Shown: positions 17,013 through 26,611 of the stretch, in pieces | Layout of the letters: each line of letters opens with the position of its first letter | Position numbering within the stretch: the stretch's first letter is position 1 | Assembly: GCA_019746735.1 (NCBI GenBank) | Contig: JAIERT010000144.1 | Span: 1-35,288, forward strand | Source of the DNA: Burkholderiaceae bacterium | Lineage (GTDB): Bacteria > Pseudomonadota > Gammaproteobacteria > Burkholderiales > Burkholderiaceae_C | Length of the DNA stretch: 35,288 nt | Direction of reading: 5' to 3' | Translations under genes and position numbers: made by a program | Notes under the pieces: generated by a model | Told to the model about the DNA's origin: nothing | What the model saw: the letters and a program-made list of their open reading frames with translations, nothing else | Databases searched by the model: none

Positions 17013-18026
17013 ATGAACAACCCGTTTCTGAACCCTGGATTCTCGATGGCCAGCTTGACTGCTGCCATCAACCTAATCCCCAACCGCTATGGCCGCCTGG
17101 AGGCTTTGAACCTGTTCCCGGCCAAGCCGGTGCGCACCCGCCAGATCATCGTGGAGGAGTACGCCGGTAAGCTCAACCTGCTGCCCACCAAGCCGCCTGG
17201 CTCGCCCGGCACGGTCGGTGAACGTGGCAAACGCAAGCTGCGCTCCTTCGTCATTCCGCACATCCCGCACGACGATGTGGTCCTGCCCGAAGAAGTCCAG
17301 GGCATCCGTGCCTTCGGCTCCGAGACCGAGATGGAGGCCATCTCCGGCGTACTCGCTCGTCACCTGGAGACCATGCGCAACAAGCACGCCATCACGCTCG
17401 AGCATCTGCGTATGGGTGCATTGAAGGGTGAAATCCTGGATGCCGATGGCAGCGTCATCAGCAACCTGTTCACCGAATTCCAGATCACGCCGCAGTCGGT
17501 GAACTTTGATCTGGCCAATGCCAACAGCGAGGTCAAGGGCCACTGCTACGACTTGCTGACCAAGATCGAAGACGCCCTGCAGGGTGAATTCATGACCGGC
17601 GTGCATGTGCTGTGCTCGCCGGAATTCTTCCGGGCACTGACCACCCACAAGGAGGTCAAGACCGCCTACACCAACTGGCAGCAAGGTGCGGTTCTGATCA
17701 ACGACGTGCGCTCGGGCTTCACCTATGCCGGGGTCACCTTTGAGGAATATCGGGGCCAGGCCGCCTACCTGCAAGCCAATGGGGATCTCGGTACCCGTCG
17801 CTTCATTGCCGCAGGCGAGGCCCATGCCTTCCCGCTTGGCACGGTCGACACCTTTGGCACCTACTTTGCCCCGGCCGACTTCAACGAGACGGTCAACACG
17901 CTGGGCCAGTCGCTGTACGCCAAGCAGGCTCCTCGCCAGTTCGACCGTGGCACCGACCTGCACACCCAGAGCAACCCGCTGCCCATGTGTCACCGCCCGG
18001 GCGTGCTGATCAAGCTGACCGCCTGA
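17013..18026 (+). CDS. Major capsid protein, lambda gpE family
   Basis: FSMASLTAAINLIPNRYGRLEALNLFPAKPVRTRQIIVEEYAGKLNLLPTKPPGSPGTVG...IPHDDVVLPEEVQGIRAFG. Confidence 0.95.
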   Translation: MNNPFLNPGFSMASLTAAINLIPNRYGRLEALNLFPAKPVRTRQIIVEEYAGKLNLLPTKPPGSPGTVGERGKRKLRSFVIPHIPHDDVVLPEEVQGIRAFGSETEMEAISGVLARHLETMRNKHAITLEHLRMGALKGEILDADGSVISNLFTEFQITPQSVNFDLANANSEVKGHCYDLLTKIEDALQGEFMTGVHVLCSPEFFRALTTHKEVKTAYTNWQQGAVLINDVRSGFTYAGVTFEEYRGQAAYLQANGDLGTRRFIAAGEAHAFPLGTVDTFGTYFAPADFNETVNTLGQSLYAKQAPRQFDRGTDLHTQSNPLPMCHRPGVLIKLTA

Positions 18027-18030
18027 TCCG

Positions 18031-18339
18031 ATGCAAGTTGCATTTGAGCGGGCGGTCTTGCGCCTGTTCGCCCGGCTGGGGGTGCCCGGCACCTACCGGC
18101 TGGCCGATGGTCGCGAGATCGCCACGCGATTCATCGCCAAACAGGCCGATGTGGTCGAGTCCTTCGGCGACACCCGGCTGGTGGTGGCCGCCCACCGCTT
18201 CGATGTGATGGCTCGTGACGTGGCATCTCCCCGCGAGGGCGATCGTTTCACCGTTGCCGGCCAGACCTATCAGGTGGTGGGTGACCCCCTGGCTGATCGG
18301 GACCGCTTGATCTGGACGCTGACTGGAGCACCGCTATGA
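18031..18339 (+). CDS. Head-tail joining protein (gpFII-like)
   Basis: FARLGVPGTYRLADGREIATRFIAKQADVVESFGDTRLVVAAHRFDV...GDRFTVAGQTYQVVGDPLADRDRLIWT; syntenic position. Confidence 0.65.
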   Translation: MQVAFERAVLRLFARLGVPGTYRLADGREIATRFIAKQADVVESFGDTRLVVAAHRFDVMARDVASPREGDRFTVAGQTYQVVGDPLADRDRLIWTLTGAPL

Positions 18340-18998
18340 AGCTCATAGCGGCACTTGCTGGCAATCTGGATCAGATGCTGGCCGATGAAGTGCGCATAGC
18401 CGAGCAGGCGGTCACGCATTCCATCCGTGAAGCCACCGATGGCCTCAAGACCGAGCTGCGCAGCCAGATCACCGGTGCGGGTCTGGGCCAGCGCCTGGCC
18501 AACACCTGGCGCGGTGAGGTCTACCCCAAGGGTCAGATTAGCATCAAGGCGGCAGGCCTGGTCTATAGCCGGGCACCCGTCATCGTCGGCGCACATGACC
18601 AGGGGGCCACCATCCGTTCCAAGGATGGGTTCTGGCTGGCGATTCCGCTGCCGGCTGCCGGCAAAGGCCCACGCGGCAAACGCATGACCCCCGGTCTTTG
18701 GGAAAAGCTGCGTGGCCAGCGCCTGCGTTTCATCTACCGCCGGGGCAAACCGTCGCTGCTCGTCGCAGAAAACCAGCGCGCCCGCCAAGGCCAACGCGGC
18801 GGTTTCTCGGCCGCTTCACAAAAGGCCCAAGCCACCGGCCGAGGACTGGTCACGGTGCCCATGTTCCTGCTCGTGCCGCAAGTGACCCTGAAGAAGAAAT
18901 TCGACATCGACCGCAGCGCGCGTCGCTGGATCAGCACACTGGCCCAGCGCATTGCCAAACGTTTCGATGAAGCCGACCGCAAAGGGGCAACGTCATGA
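18336..18998 (+). CDS. DUF6441-like tail-completion protein
   Basis: LKTELRSQITGAGLGQRLANTWRGEVYPKGQISIKAAGLVYSRAPVIVGAHDQGATIRSKDGFWLAIPL. Confidence 0.65.
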   Translation: MKLIAALAGNLDQMLADEVRIAEQAVTHSIREATDGLKTELRSQITGAGLGQRLANTWRGEVYPKGQISIKAAGLVYSRAPVIVGAHDQGATIRSKDGFWLAIPLPAAGKGPRGKRMTPGLWEKLRGQRLRFIYRRGKPSLLVAENQRARQGQRGGFSAASQKAQATGRGLVTVPMFLLVPQVTLKKKFDIDRSARRWISTLAQRIAKRFDEADRKGATS

Positions 18999-19426
18999 GC
19001 CAAAGAGAGAACGCCATCGGCGCTTTGTTCGCCGTGCTCGGCCAGTTGTCACTGGGTACGATGGTCAAACGCAACGCCGCCTTGCCCGAACGTATCGCGG
19101 ACCACGCCATGGCGATCCTGCGCGACGGCGAGATGGGCGAGCCCGAGGTATCGCTCTCGCCACTGACTTACCACTGGCAGCACCAGGTGGCCATCGAGCT
19201 GTTTGTGGCCGATCCGGATGCCGCTGTGCGTGATGCACGCATGGACGGTCTGCTCACCGAGCTCGCCACCCTGATCGAAGCCGATCGGACGCTCGCCGGT
19301 GTCGTCGAGTACGCCGAAATCGGTCAACCGAAGTTCGATGAACTGGCCCCCGAAGGCACAAGCGGCATCAAGGCCTGCCTACTGCCCGTGGTCCTGCACT
19401 ACAGCAGTGCCGGACCGCTTTCCTGA
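18995..19426 (+). CDS. Tail terminator-like protein
   Basis: Position between tail completion and tail tube genes; ALPERIADHAMAILRDGEMGEPEVSLSPLTYHWQHQVAIELF. Confidence 0.55.
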   Translation: MSQRENAIGALFAVLGQLSLGTMVKRNAALPERIADHAMAILRDGEMGEPEVSLSPLTYHWQHQVAIELFVADPDAAVRDARMDGLLTELATLIEADRTLAGVVEYAEIGQPKFDELAPEGTSGIKACLLPVVLHYSSAGPLS

Positions 19427-19450
19427 AATCACATCCAAAAGGAGTTCTGT

Positions 19451-20389
19451 ATGGCCCGTGCCTACGGCGCGAACGCCAGCCTCTTGGCCACGTTCGAATC
19501 CACCTATGGCAGCACCCCGGTAGATGGCTACTGGCAGCTGCCCTTTGTATCTACCTCACTCGGCTCCGAACAGGGCCTGATCGCCAACGATCTGATTGGC
19601 CTCGGGCGCGACCCGAGTGCGCCGATCCGTGACGTGATCAAGGTCGAAGGCGACATGGTCGTTCCGCTGGACGTGCGCCATATCGGCCTGTGGCTCAAGG
19701 CCTTGTTGGGCGAGCCCACCTCGGTGGGCACGGGCGTGGTGACCCACACTTTTGCTTCCGGCAAGCCGAGCCTGCCCAGCCTCACCCTGGAAACGGGTCT
19801 GCCGGATATCCCGGCCTGGTTCGTGGCTTCCGGCGTCATGGTCAACAGCCTGCAGGTGGGCTTTGCCCGCTCGGGAGCCGCGAACGCCACGGTGGGTCTG
19901 GTGGCCCAAGGCGAGGTGCGGCGCACGGCCACGCTGGACGCCACCCCGAGCACTCTGGACTTGCAGCGCTTCAACCAGTTTCAAGGCCAAATCCTGCGCG
20001 AAGGCCAGGCGCTGGGCAATGTGGTATCGGCGCAGCTGACCTATGCCAACAACCTGGAACGCATCGAGACCATCCGCTCCGACGGCAAGATCGACGGGGC
20101 TGATCCCACGGTGGCGAGCCTCACCGGCAATCTGGAAGTGCGCTTTGCCGACACCACGCTGATCGATGCCGCCACGAACAACACCCCGTTGGAATTGACC
20201 TTTGGCTACGCGATCGATGCCGATCACCGCCTGACCTTCATCGCCCACGAGGTCTATCTGCCCAAGCCCAAGCTGTCCATCTCGGGCCCCGGCGGCATCC
20301 AGGCCACCTTCGAATGGCAAGCCGCCAAGGCCACCAGCGTGGCCCGCATGTTCACCGTCGAGCTGGCGAACGACGTCTCTTCCTACTGA
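19451..20389 (+). CDS. Phage tail tube protein
   Basis: MARAYGANASLLATFESTYGSTPVDGYWQLPFVSTSLGSEQGLIANDLIGLGRDPSAPIRDVIKVEGDMVVPLD. Confidence 0.85.
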   Translation: MARAYGANASLLATFESTYGSTPVDGYWQLPFVSTSLGSEQGLIANDLIGLGRDPSAPIRDVIKVEGDMVVPLDVRHIGLWLKALLGEPTSVGTGVVTHTFASGKPSLPSLTLETGLPDIPAWFVASGVMVNSLQVGFARSGAANATVGLVAQGEVRRTATLDATPSTLDLQRFNQFQGQILREGQALGNVVSAQLTYANNLERIETIRSDGKIDGADPTVASLTGNLEVRFADTTLIDAATNNTPLELTFGYAIDADHRLTFIAHEVYLPKPKLSISGPGGIQATFEWQAAKATSVARMFTVELANDVSSY

Positions 20390-20409
20390 TCACCCGACCG
20401 AGGTTTCTC

Positions 20410-20760
20410 ATGATCAAACTCAATCTCCCGCGTGAGCCGCACTGGATCACGCTGGCCGCCGGCGTGCGCCTGCAGGTCCGCCCCGCCACCACGGCGCTGG
20501 TCATGGCCGCGCGCCATGCCGCCTCCAAAGTTTCCGGCACCGATACCGCTGCGGCCGGTGAGCGTACCGCCACGCTGATCACCGAACTGGCCAAGCTGGC
20601 TGTGCTGGCTTGGGAAGGTGTGGCCGACGACAAGGGCAAACCCGCTGCTGTTACGCCTGAGGGTGTGGCAGCGCTGATGGAGCACTGGCTCCTGGCCGAT
20701 GCCTTCGAACGCGAATACCTCGCCGGCCTTTACGCGCTGGACTCCGAAAAAAACGCCTGA
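20410..20760 (+). CDS. Tail assembly chaperone, short form (lambda G-like)
   Basis: MIKLNLPREPHWITLAAGVRLQVRPATTALVMAARHAAS...; between tail tube and tape measure; terminates just after slippery A7C. Confidence 0.8.
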   Translation: MIKLNLPREPHWITLAAGVRLQVRPATTALVMAARHAASKVSGTDTAAAGERTATLITELAKLAVLAWEGVADDKGKPAAVTPEGVAALMEHWLLADAFEREYLAGLYALDSEKNA

Positions 20761-21071
20761 AGGCCCGCACCGCGTGGCACTTCGGTGGCGGGCCGAGCTA
20801 TTGCAGCGCCTGTCTTCAAAGCTGCCCCGAACCGTGCCCCGAGTGCCCCTACACCATGAACGCGCCCGAGAGCCTGGAAGGCTGGCAAGCCGCCAGTGCG
20901 ATTGACATCTGTGCCAGCCAATTGCGCATGGCGCAGGGCCGCGTGGTGGGGCTCGACCTCAATGCCTGGATGCTGGCTTGCGAGTGCACGGGGCTCGATC
21001 GCGCGACGGCAATCGATCTCTTTCCAGCAGTCGAGGCGGGCCTGATGAGCACATTGCAACAAGACACTTAG
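20410..21071 (+). CDS. Tail assembly chaperone, -1 frameshift product (lambda GT-like)
   Basis: join(20410..20754,20754..21071); slippery A AAA AAC at 20748-20754; -1 frame is open to 21071 (...SEKN-RLKARTAWHFGGGPSYCSACLQSCPEPCPECPYTMNAPESLEGW...). Confidence 0.85.
20748..20794 (+). promoter_or_regulatory. Programmed -1 ribosomal frameshift signal
   Basis: A AAA AAC 20748-20754, 7-nt spacer, hairpin GGCCCGCACC (20762-20771)/GGTGGCGGGCC (20784-20794, one bulged G). Confidence 0.85.
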
Positions 21072-21107
21072 ACCCACGATTCACCCGATATCGGATTTCT
21101 TCTTCCC

Positions 21108-23726
21108 ATGGCCGAACGCAACCTCTCCATCCGCCTGTCCGTGGTCGACGGCGGCAAGGTCAAAGCCGAACTGTCCGAGATCGGTGAGAAGGGGGAGCGC
21201 TCGCTCAAAAAAATCGAGGCGGCGGCCACGCCAGCGTCTGGGGGCCTGAAACTGCTGTCGTCTGCCGCCAACGACGCCAAGTTCCAATTGCAGGCCGCCA
21301 CCGATCGGCTCGGCGTGCTTGGATCGGTCCTGGGCAAACTCGGCCCCGCCGGTCTGATGGCCGGCGCCAGTATCGCCGCCTTGGGTGTGGGCATCACTGC
21401 CCTGGTCATGCCCGTGGCCCGTGTGGGCGATGAGTTCTTCAAGCTCTCGCAAAAGACCGGCGTCTCGGTTGAAGCGCTCACCGCGCTCGACTATGCCGCC
21501 AAGCTCTCGGACGTCAGCACTGAAGGACTGACCAAGGGGCTGCAGCGCCTGTCTGTCGCGTTGTTTGACAGCCGCTTCGAGGGTGCCGAAGGCAGCAAGG
21601 CCTTGCTAGCGCTGGGTGTAGCGGCTACCGACGCCCATGGGCAGATCCGGCCAACCGAGCAGGTCTTGCTCGATCTGGCCGAGAAGTTCGCCGATATGCC
21701 CGACGGCGCGGACAAGGCGGCCTTGGCCATCAAGCTCTTTGGCCGCGAAGGGCTCAACCTGATCCCCTTCCTCAACCAGGGGCGAGAGGGCATTACCGCG
21801 CTGATGGAAGAAGCGCAGCGCCTGGGCCTGGTGATGTCCGAAGACGTGGCACGCGCCTCGGAAGTCTTCAACGACAACCTGACTCGCTTATCGGCCATCT
21901 TTGAAGGCGTGCAGCGCCAGATCGGCGCGGCCGTCATTCCGGTGCTGGCCGACTTCACCGAGCAAGTGATCCTGGCGCAGACAGAGACGGGCAGCTTCAG
22001 CAATGAGCTGCAGCGCATCACGTCCAACCGGGAGGCCACGCTGGCCTTTCTGGAATCCGTCGCCTCGGGCCTGGCCTTCATCGCCGAGTCGTCGGTGCTC
22101 TTGAAGCGCGTGATTGCCCAACCGTTTGACAGCCTGTCGGTGGTCGGCAAGGACATCGAGACCTGGTTCAAGACCGAACTGCTGACCTTCTACAAGAACT
22201 ATGGGTTCGATGCACAGGCCATCGATGCCGAAATCGCCAAACTGCAAACGGCACGTGACGACTATGTGCGTGCCGCCAATGACCGGCTATTCAACATCAA
22301 CCAGAACCCGGGCTATACCGATCGCGTGGCCCGCTTCTTTGACGAGCAGCGCCGCACGGTGCGCGTCATGGGCCAGCGGTTCGTGCTCGACACCGAAGCG
22401 CAGGCCCGGGAAGTTCAGGCCATCTACGACCGCTTCCTGCCGACCGTGCCCCGTACGCCCGCCAATCTGGATCTGAGCGCCTTTGCCAGGCCGACTGCTT
22501 CCGCCAAGCCCGATGAGGGCGAAGCCTTCCTCAACCAGCTGCGCACCCGGCTCCTGCGCACCCAGGAGGGCGAAGCGGCCGAGTTGCGTGCGCGTGCCTT
22601 GCAGATCGAGGCCAAGGGCTACCAGGGGGTGGCGGCGCAAGCCGAGCAGTACATCCAGGTGCTCGAAGCCATTGAGCGGCAGAAAGCCGCCAACCAGGCC
22701 TTCGATGCTTACGAAAAAGAAGAAGCGGCCGCCCGCAAGATCACCGAAGGGCTGATCGGCGGCAACCGTCAGCGCATCGAGGCCTTGCAGCTGCAGCGCG
22801 AAATGCTGGATCTGTCGGCGAGCGAACGTGCCGTCCTGCAAGCCCGCACCGAATTAGAAAAGTCTGCGACTGCCGCGCGCAAGGAGGCCAGTCAGATCCA
22901 GGACGCCGATCTGCGTGCCCAGACCATCGAGGCCATCAACGACGCCCTGGCGCGTCAGCTACCCATTGTGGAGAACCTCATTCGGGCCAACGCCGAGTAC
23001 CAGCGTAGCACCGAGTTCGGGGCCAAGGCGGCCTTGCGCACCTATATTGAGGACGCCATCAACGCCGCCAAGCAGGCCGAACGCGCCGTGACGGGCGCCT
23101 TCAAATCCATGGAGGACGCGCTCACCCAGTTTGTGATGACCGGCAAGCTGGACTTCAACAGCTTGGCCAACTCCATCATCAGTGACCTCATCCGCATCCA
23201 GATCCAGCGCGCCATCACCTTGCCGTTGGCGAACTTTGCGATGAGCCTGTTTGCGCCGGCGGCCAGTGCCGCGTTGCCTCTGGGCTCCGGTGACCTGATG
23301 GGCGTGAACGCCAATATCGCGCACAGCGGGGGTCTCTTGGGTGCCGATGGCCTGCCATCGCGTCAGGTGAGTGCCACCCTGTTTTCCGGTGCGCGTCGTT
23401 TCCACACCGGCGGTTTGGTCTCGGGCGAAGTGCCGATCATCGCCCGACAGGGGGAGGCGGTGTTCACGCCGGGGCAATTGAGGGCACTGGGTGGGGCCGT
23501 CGCCACCAAACCCCAGGTGAATGTGGAAGTGAATGTGATCAACCGCGCCAGCGGGGTGGAAACCCACGTCGAGCAGCAACAGCAGCCCGATGGAAGCACG
23601 CGGCTCGATGTGATCGTCGAACAGATGGAAGCGCGCATGGCCCGGTCGATCTCCCAAGGTTCCGGCTTGGCGCCGACGCTGGAGCGTCGCTACGGACTCA
23701 ATCCTGCAGCCGGAGCCATGCGATGA
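21108..23726 (+). CDS. Tail tape measure protein
   Basis: 872 aa; ASIAALGVGITALVMPVARVGDEFFKLSQKTGVSVEALTALDYAAKLSDVSTEGLTKGLQRLS; long coiled-coil; C-terminal FHTGGLVSGEVPIIARQGEAVFTPGQLRALGG. Confidence 0.95.
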   Translation: MAERNLSIRLSVVDGGKVKAELSEIGEKGERSLKKIEAAATPASGGLKLLSSAANDAKFQLQAATDRLGVLGSVLGKLGPAGLMAGASIAALGVGITALVMPVARVGDEFFKLSQKTGVSVEALTALDYAAKLSDVSTEGLTKGLQRLSVALFDSRFEGAEGSKALLALGVAATDAHGQIRPTEQVLLDLAEKFADMPDGADKAALAIKLFGREGLNLIPFLNQGREGITALMEEAQRLGLVMSEDVARASEVFNDNLTRLSAIFEGVQRQIGAAVIPVLADFTEQVILAQTETGSFSNELQRITSNREATLAFLESVASGLAFIAESSVLLKRVIAQPFDSLSVVGKDIETWFKTELLTFYKNYGFDAQAIDAEIAKLQTARDDYVRAANDRLFNINQNPGYTDRVARFFDEQRRTVRVMGQRFVLDTEAQAREVQAIYDRFLPTVPRTPANLDLSAFARPTASAKPDEGEAFLNQLRTRLLRTQEGEAAELRARALQIEAKGYQGVAAQAEQYIQVLEAIERQKAANQAFDAYEKEEAAARKITEGLIGGNRQRIEALQLQREMLDLSASERAVLQARTELEKSATAARKEASQIQDADLRAQTIEAINDALARQLPIVENLIRANAEYQRSTEFGAKAALRTYIEDAINAAKQAERAVTGAFKSMEDALTQFVMTGKLDFNSLANSIISDLIRIQIQRAITLPLANFAMSLFAPAASAALPLGSGDLMGVNANIAHSGGLLGADGLPSRQVSATLFSGARRFHTGGLVSGEVPIIARQGEAVFTPGQLRALGGAVATKPQVNVEVNVINRASGVETHVEQQQQPDGSTRLDVIVEQMEARMARSISQGSGLAPTLERRYGLNPAAGAMR

Positions 23727-23736
23727 GGAGGTGTGG

Positions 23737-24216
23737 ATGAACATCACCTGGCCCAACACGCTGCCGCTGCCCTTGGTCGAAGGCTATGGCCTCACGCCGC
23801 AAGAGGCTGTGCTGCGCACCGACATGGAATCGGGCCCTGCCCGCCAGCGTCGCCGGTTCCGGCAAACGCCCACGCGCATCACCGTGCGCTGGCTGTTTAG
23901 CGAGTTTGAGTTTGCCCTGTTCGAGGCTTGGTACAAGTACCACGCCGATGAGGGCGGGCAGTGGTTCGAAATCACTTTGCTTGGCGGCCTGGGCCTTTTG
24001 CCCCACGAAGCCCGTTTCACCCGCCAGTTCGAAGCCCAGTTGCGTTCGGCCCGGCGCTGGGACGTCAAGGGCGAGCTGGAGATCCGCGAGCGGCCCACGC
24101 TCGACGAGGGCGCGCTCAACCTGATGCTGGAGCTCTCCGCTGATGACCTCTTTGCCATGGGCAGCGAGCTGCACCAACTGGTGCATGGCACCTTGCCAGT
24201 TCGGTGGCCGGCCTAG
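23737..24216 (+). CDS. Minor tail protein (gpM-like)
   Basis: SD GAGGAG 6 nt upstream; TRITVRWLFSEFEFALFEAWYKYHADEGGQWFEITL; follows tape measure. Confidence 0.7.
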   Translation: MNITWPNTLPLPLVEGYGLTPQEAVLRTDMESGPARQRRRFRQTPTRITVRWLFSEFEFALFEAWYKYHADEGGQWFEITLLGGLGLLPHEARFTRQFEAQLRSARRWDVKGELEIRERPTLDEGALNLMLELSADDLFAMGSELHQLVHGTLPVRWPA

Positions 24217-24260
24217 CAATTCCTGATTCATCCATTCATCGCATACACGGAACCCCTTCT

Positions 24261-24899
24261 ATGAGTCTGCAAACCGATCTGCATCAAGCGGTCGCGCAGG
24301 TCACGGCCGACAGTGCCTTGTTGCACACCATCGTGCACGGCACCGCCGCGCAGACCGTGACCACCGAGGGTGGTGCGGTCGCCACCGTGGCCAAGCTGCT
24401 GGCGGACGCCGATGCCCGCATCAACCTGGCCGCTGACGGCCTGCTGGCCCAGAGCCAGGCCGCCGCGCAAGACGCGCTCACCTCGGCCGAACTCGCCGCC
24501 ACCGAAGCCGACCGCGCCCAAGCCTCGGCCGACCAGGGCGTGGCGGACACCACTGCCGTGCTCAACCAGGTGCAGTCCAGCGGCAACCAGATCCTGGTGG
24601 ACGCTGAAGCCGTGCTGCAGCAGGTCATCGCCCGGCTGCTCGCAGTGGGACTGCCGGACTCCTTGATCGGCGCACGCGGGATGCTGCTGAAGGTCAAGGT
24701 CGATGAATCCGGCTACGAGCTGGTCCACACCGCGGCTTTACCTCGCTTCTATGGTTTCGCGCTTTCCAGCGACGGATCTGAACTGCTGGTGACGGAGGGA
24801 CGAGATGCCAACTTCAATGCGCAAGACTTCCTGGCTTGGACTCTGGCCGAAGGGGTGACCTTTGCCCTCCATCAAAACGCCCTGGAGGTGCAACTGTGA
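24261..24899 (+). CDS. Tail fibre-like protein (Ala-rich coiled coil stalk)
   Basis: AQSQAAAQDALTSAELAATEADRAQASADQGVADTTAVLNQVQSSGNQILVDAEAVLQ. Confidence 0.6.
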   Translation: MSLQTDLHQAVAQVTADSALLHTIVHGTAAQTVTTEGGAVATVAKLLADADARINLAADGLLAQSQAAAQDALTSAELAATEADRAQASADQGVADTTAVLNQVQSSGNQILVDAEAVLQQVIARLLAVGLPDSLIGARGMLLKVKVDESGYELVHTAALPRFYGFALSSDGSELLVTEGRDANFNAQDFLAWTLAEGVTFALHQNALEVQL

Positions 24900-26572
24900 A
24901 CCTGGATATATCGGTGCTGGGCTACCGCTGGTGCGGCCTCTACTCGCCCTACCTGAGCTATCGAGATGGAGATGTGGTCTTCAAGGAAGGCGGCGCCTGG
25001 GTGATGCGCCACGGCCAGCCGCAGCCCTTTGCGCTGGGCCAGCAGGACGCAACCCTCAAAGGCCACTTGCTCACCGGCGGGGTGTCGGTGGGTGGCATCG
25101 GCAGCATGGTGCTCCACGCGAATGGCGCCAATGGGGTGGATGGTGTGGAATTCCGCTTCATGGCCGATCGCAACGGCACGGTGGCCACGGCGCTGATGAA
25201 CACCGACCGTGCGGCGGCCGACTACCACAGCGCCAACTTCTTCATGGCTGCGCTCATGAACGACGGCTCGGTGCGTGCCTGGGGCCGGGCGCTCACCGGC
25301 CAGCAGGGCACCGGCAACACCGGTGACATCAGCCGTACCTTCCCGGCGCGGGTGGCATTTCCACCGGGTACGCCTCGCATCATGTCCATCATCTGCATGT
25401 GGGACGAGACCTTCTTCATCGATGCCAGTGGCGGCTTGTGGCACGCCGGGGCCAACAGCGACGGGGGTTCGCCCACGGCCACCGCCAATCCGGTGCCTCG
25501 ACGCGTCAATGGGGTGGGCCAGTTGCCGGCCGATGCCGTGGTCAAGCGGGTCTTCACTGGGCACGACTGGTACGGCTATCGCATGTTCGCTTGCCTGGAT
25601 GACGCCGGCCGCGTCTATGTCTGGGGCAACAACCGCTATGGCAGCCTCGGGCTGGGGCACAGCACCACCGTCTCCACGCCCACGCTCGTGCCGTTCACGC
25701 TCGACACCCCGATCCGCGAGGTCTTTCTGTCGGGCGGCTTTCATGCCGCGAGCTACCTGGTGGACACCCTGGGCCGATTGTGGGTGGCCGGAGAAGCCAA
25801 CGCCTGTGGCTTTGGCAGCGACCAATCTGTCCACCGCCTGCTCATGCCATGGGGCAGCGACAAGCGCGTCAAAAAAGTCTTCTGCTCCGAGTCCGACGGG
25901 CATTGGGTGGCGGGCGCCCAGTACTACCGCGCCTACGGCGTGGTGCTCGAAGACGGATCGCTCTACCGCTGGGGGCATGACAGCGGTCAGGTCGGCGGCA
26001 GCTGGGGCACGGGTTTCACCGGCGATATCTGGACCGGTCACGCGCTGTTTCCATACAAGGTGCTCGACGGCGTGACCGACGCCTACGCCATCTCCGGCGG
26101 TTATGGCAGGACGCTGGCGCTCATGCAAGACGGCACGGTGCGCCACACCGGGTACAACGGCTACAGCATCGGCGGCGGCAGTGACCGCACCACCTGGGCC
26201 ACCATCGGCGGCGACGTCCTGACCCAAGTCACCAAGCTGCGCCTGTACGGCAGCAGCTATGGGTCGTCTGCCATGGCACTCCGATCTGACGGCAAGGCGG
26301 TGGGCTGGGGCATGGGGGCAACGGGGCAGTGCGGCCACGGGTATGCCGACACGTCCAACGCCCCCTCTCGCTTCGTGCTCATCGACCGACCCATCGTCGA
26401 CTTCTCCCGCTCCGGGTCTATGGGCTGCAGCGAGGGTGGCGAGTACCACAACGGCGCCTACCACTTCCTCACCGTCGATGGTCAGGTGATGAGCACTGGC
26501 AACGGCAGCTATGCACAAACGGGCGATGACGACCAAGACCACCGCTACGCGCCATCGCCCATCCTGTTCTGA
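24896..26572 (+). CDS. RCC1-repeat beta-propeller tail protein 1
   Basis: GTG start overlaps upstream stop; repeats GSVRAWGRALTGQQGTGNT, GRVYVWGNNRYGSLGLGHSTTVSTPTLV, GSLYRWGHDSG, GKAVGWGMGATGQCGHGYADTSNAPSRFV. Confidence 0.8.
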   Translation: MNLDISVLGYRWCGLYSPYLSYRDGDVVFKEGGAWVMRHGQPQPFALGQQDATLKGHLLTGGVSVGGIGSMVLHANGANGVDGVEFRFMADRNGTVATALMNTDRAAADYHSANFFMAALMNDGSVRAWGRALTGQQGTGNTGDISRTFPARVAFPPGTPRIMSIICMWDETFFIDASGGLWHAGANSDGGSPTATANPVPRRVNGVGQLPADAVVKRVFTGHDWYGYRMFACLDDAGRVYVWGNNRYGSLGLGHSTTVSTPTLVPFTLDTPIREVFLSGGFHAASYLVDTLGRLWVAGEANACGFGSDQSVHRLLMPWGSDKRVKKVFCSESDGHWVAGAQYYRAYGVVLEDGSLYRWGHDSGQVGGSWGTGFTGDIWTGHALFPYKVLDGVTDAYAISGGYGRTLALMQDGTVRHTGYNGYSIGGGSDRTTWATIGGDVLTQVTKLRLYGSSYGSSAMALRSDGKAVGWGMGATGQCGHGYADTSNAPSRFVLIDRPIVDFSRSGSMGCSEGGEYHNGAYHFLTVDGQVMSTGNGSYAQTGDDDQDHRYAPSPILF

Positions 26573-26611
26573 ATCCCACCGATTTCAATCTCCACTCTTC
26601 AAGGACTGTTC

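Noticed and set aside
17073-18092. 339-aa minus-strand ORF opposite the major capsid gene
   Set aside because: Antisense shadow of gpE; no motif; no plausible promoter or SD.
24872-26542. 556-aa minus-strand ORF opposite RCC1 protein 1
   Set aside because: High-GC antisense shadow; low-complexity composition without recognisable motif; plus-strand RCC1 repeats are clearly coding.
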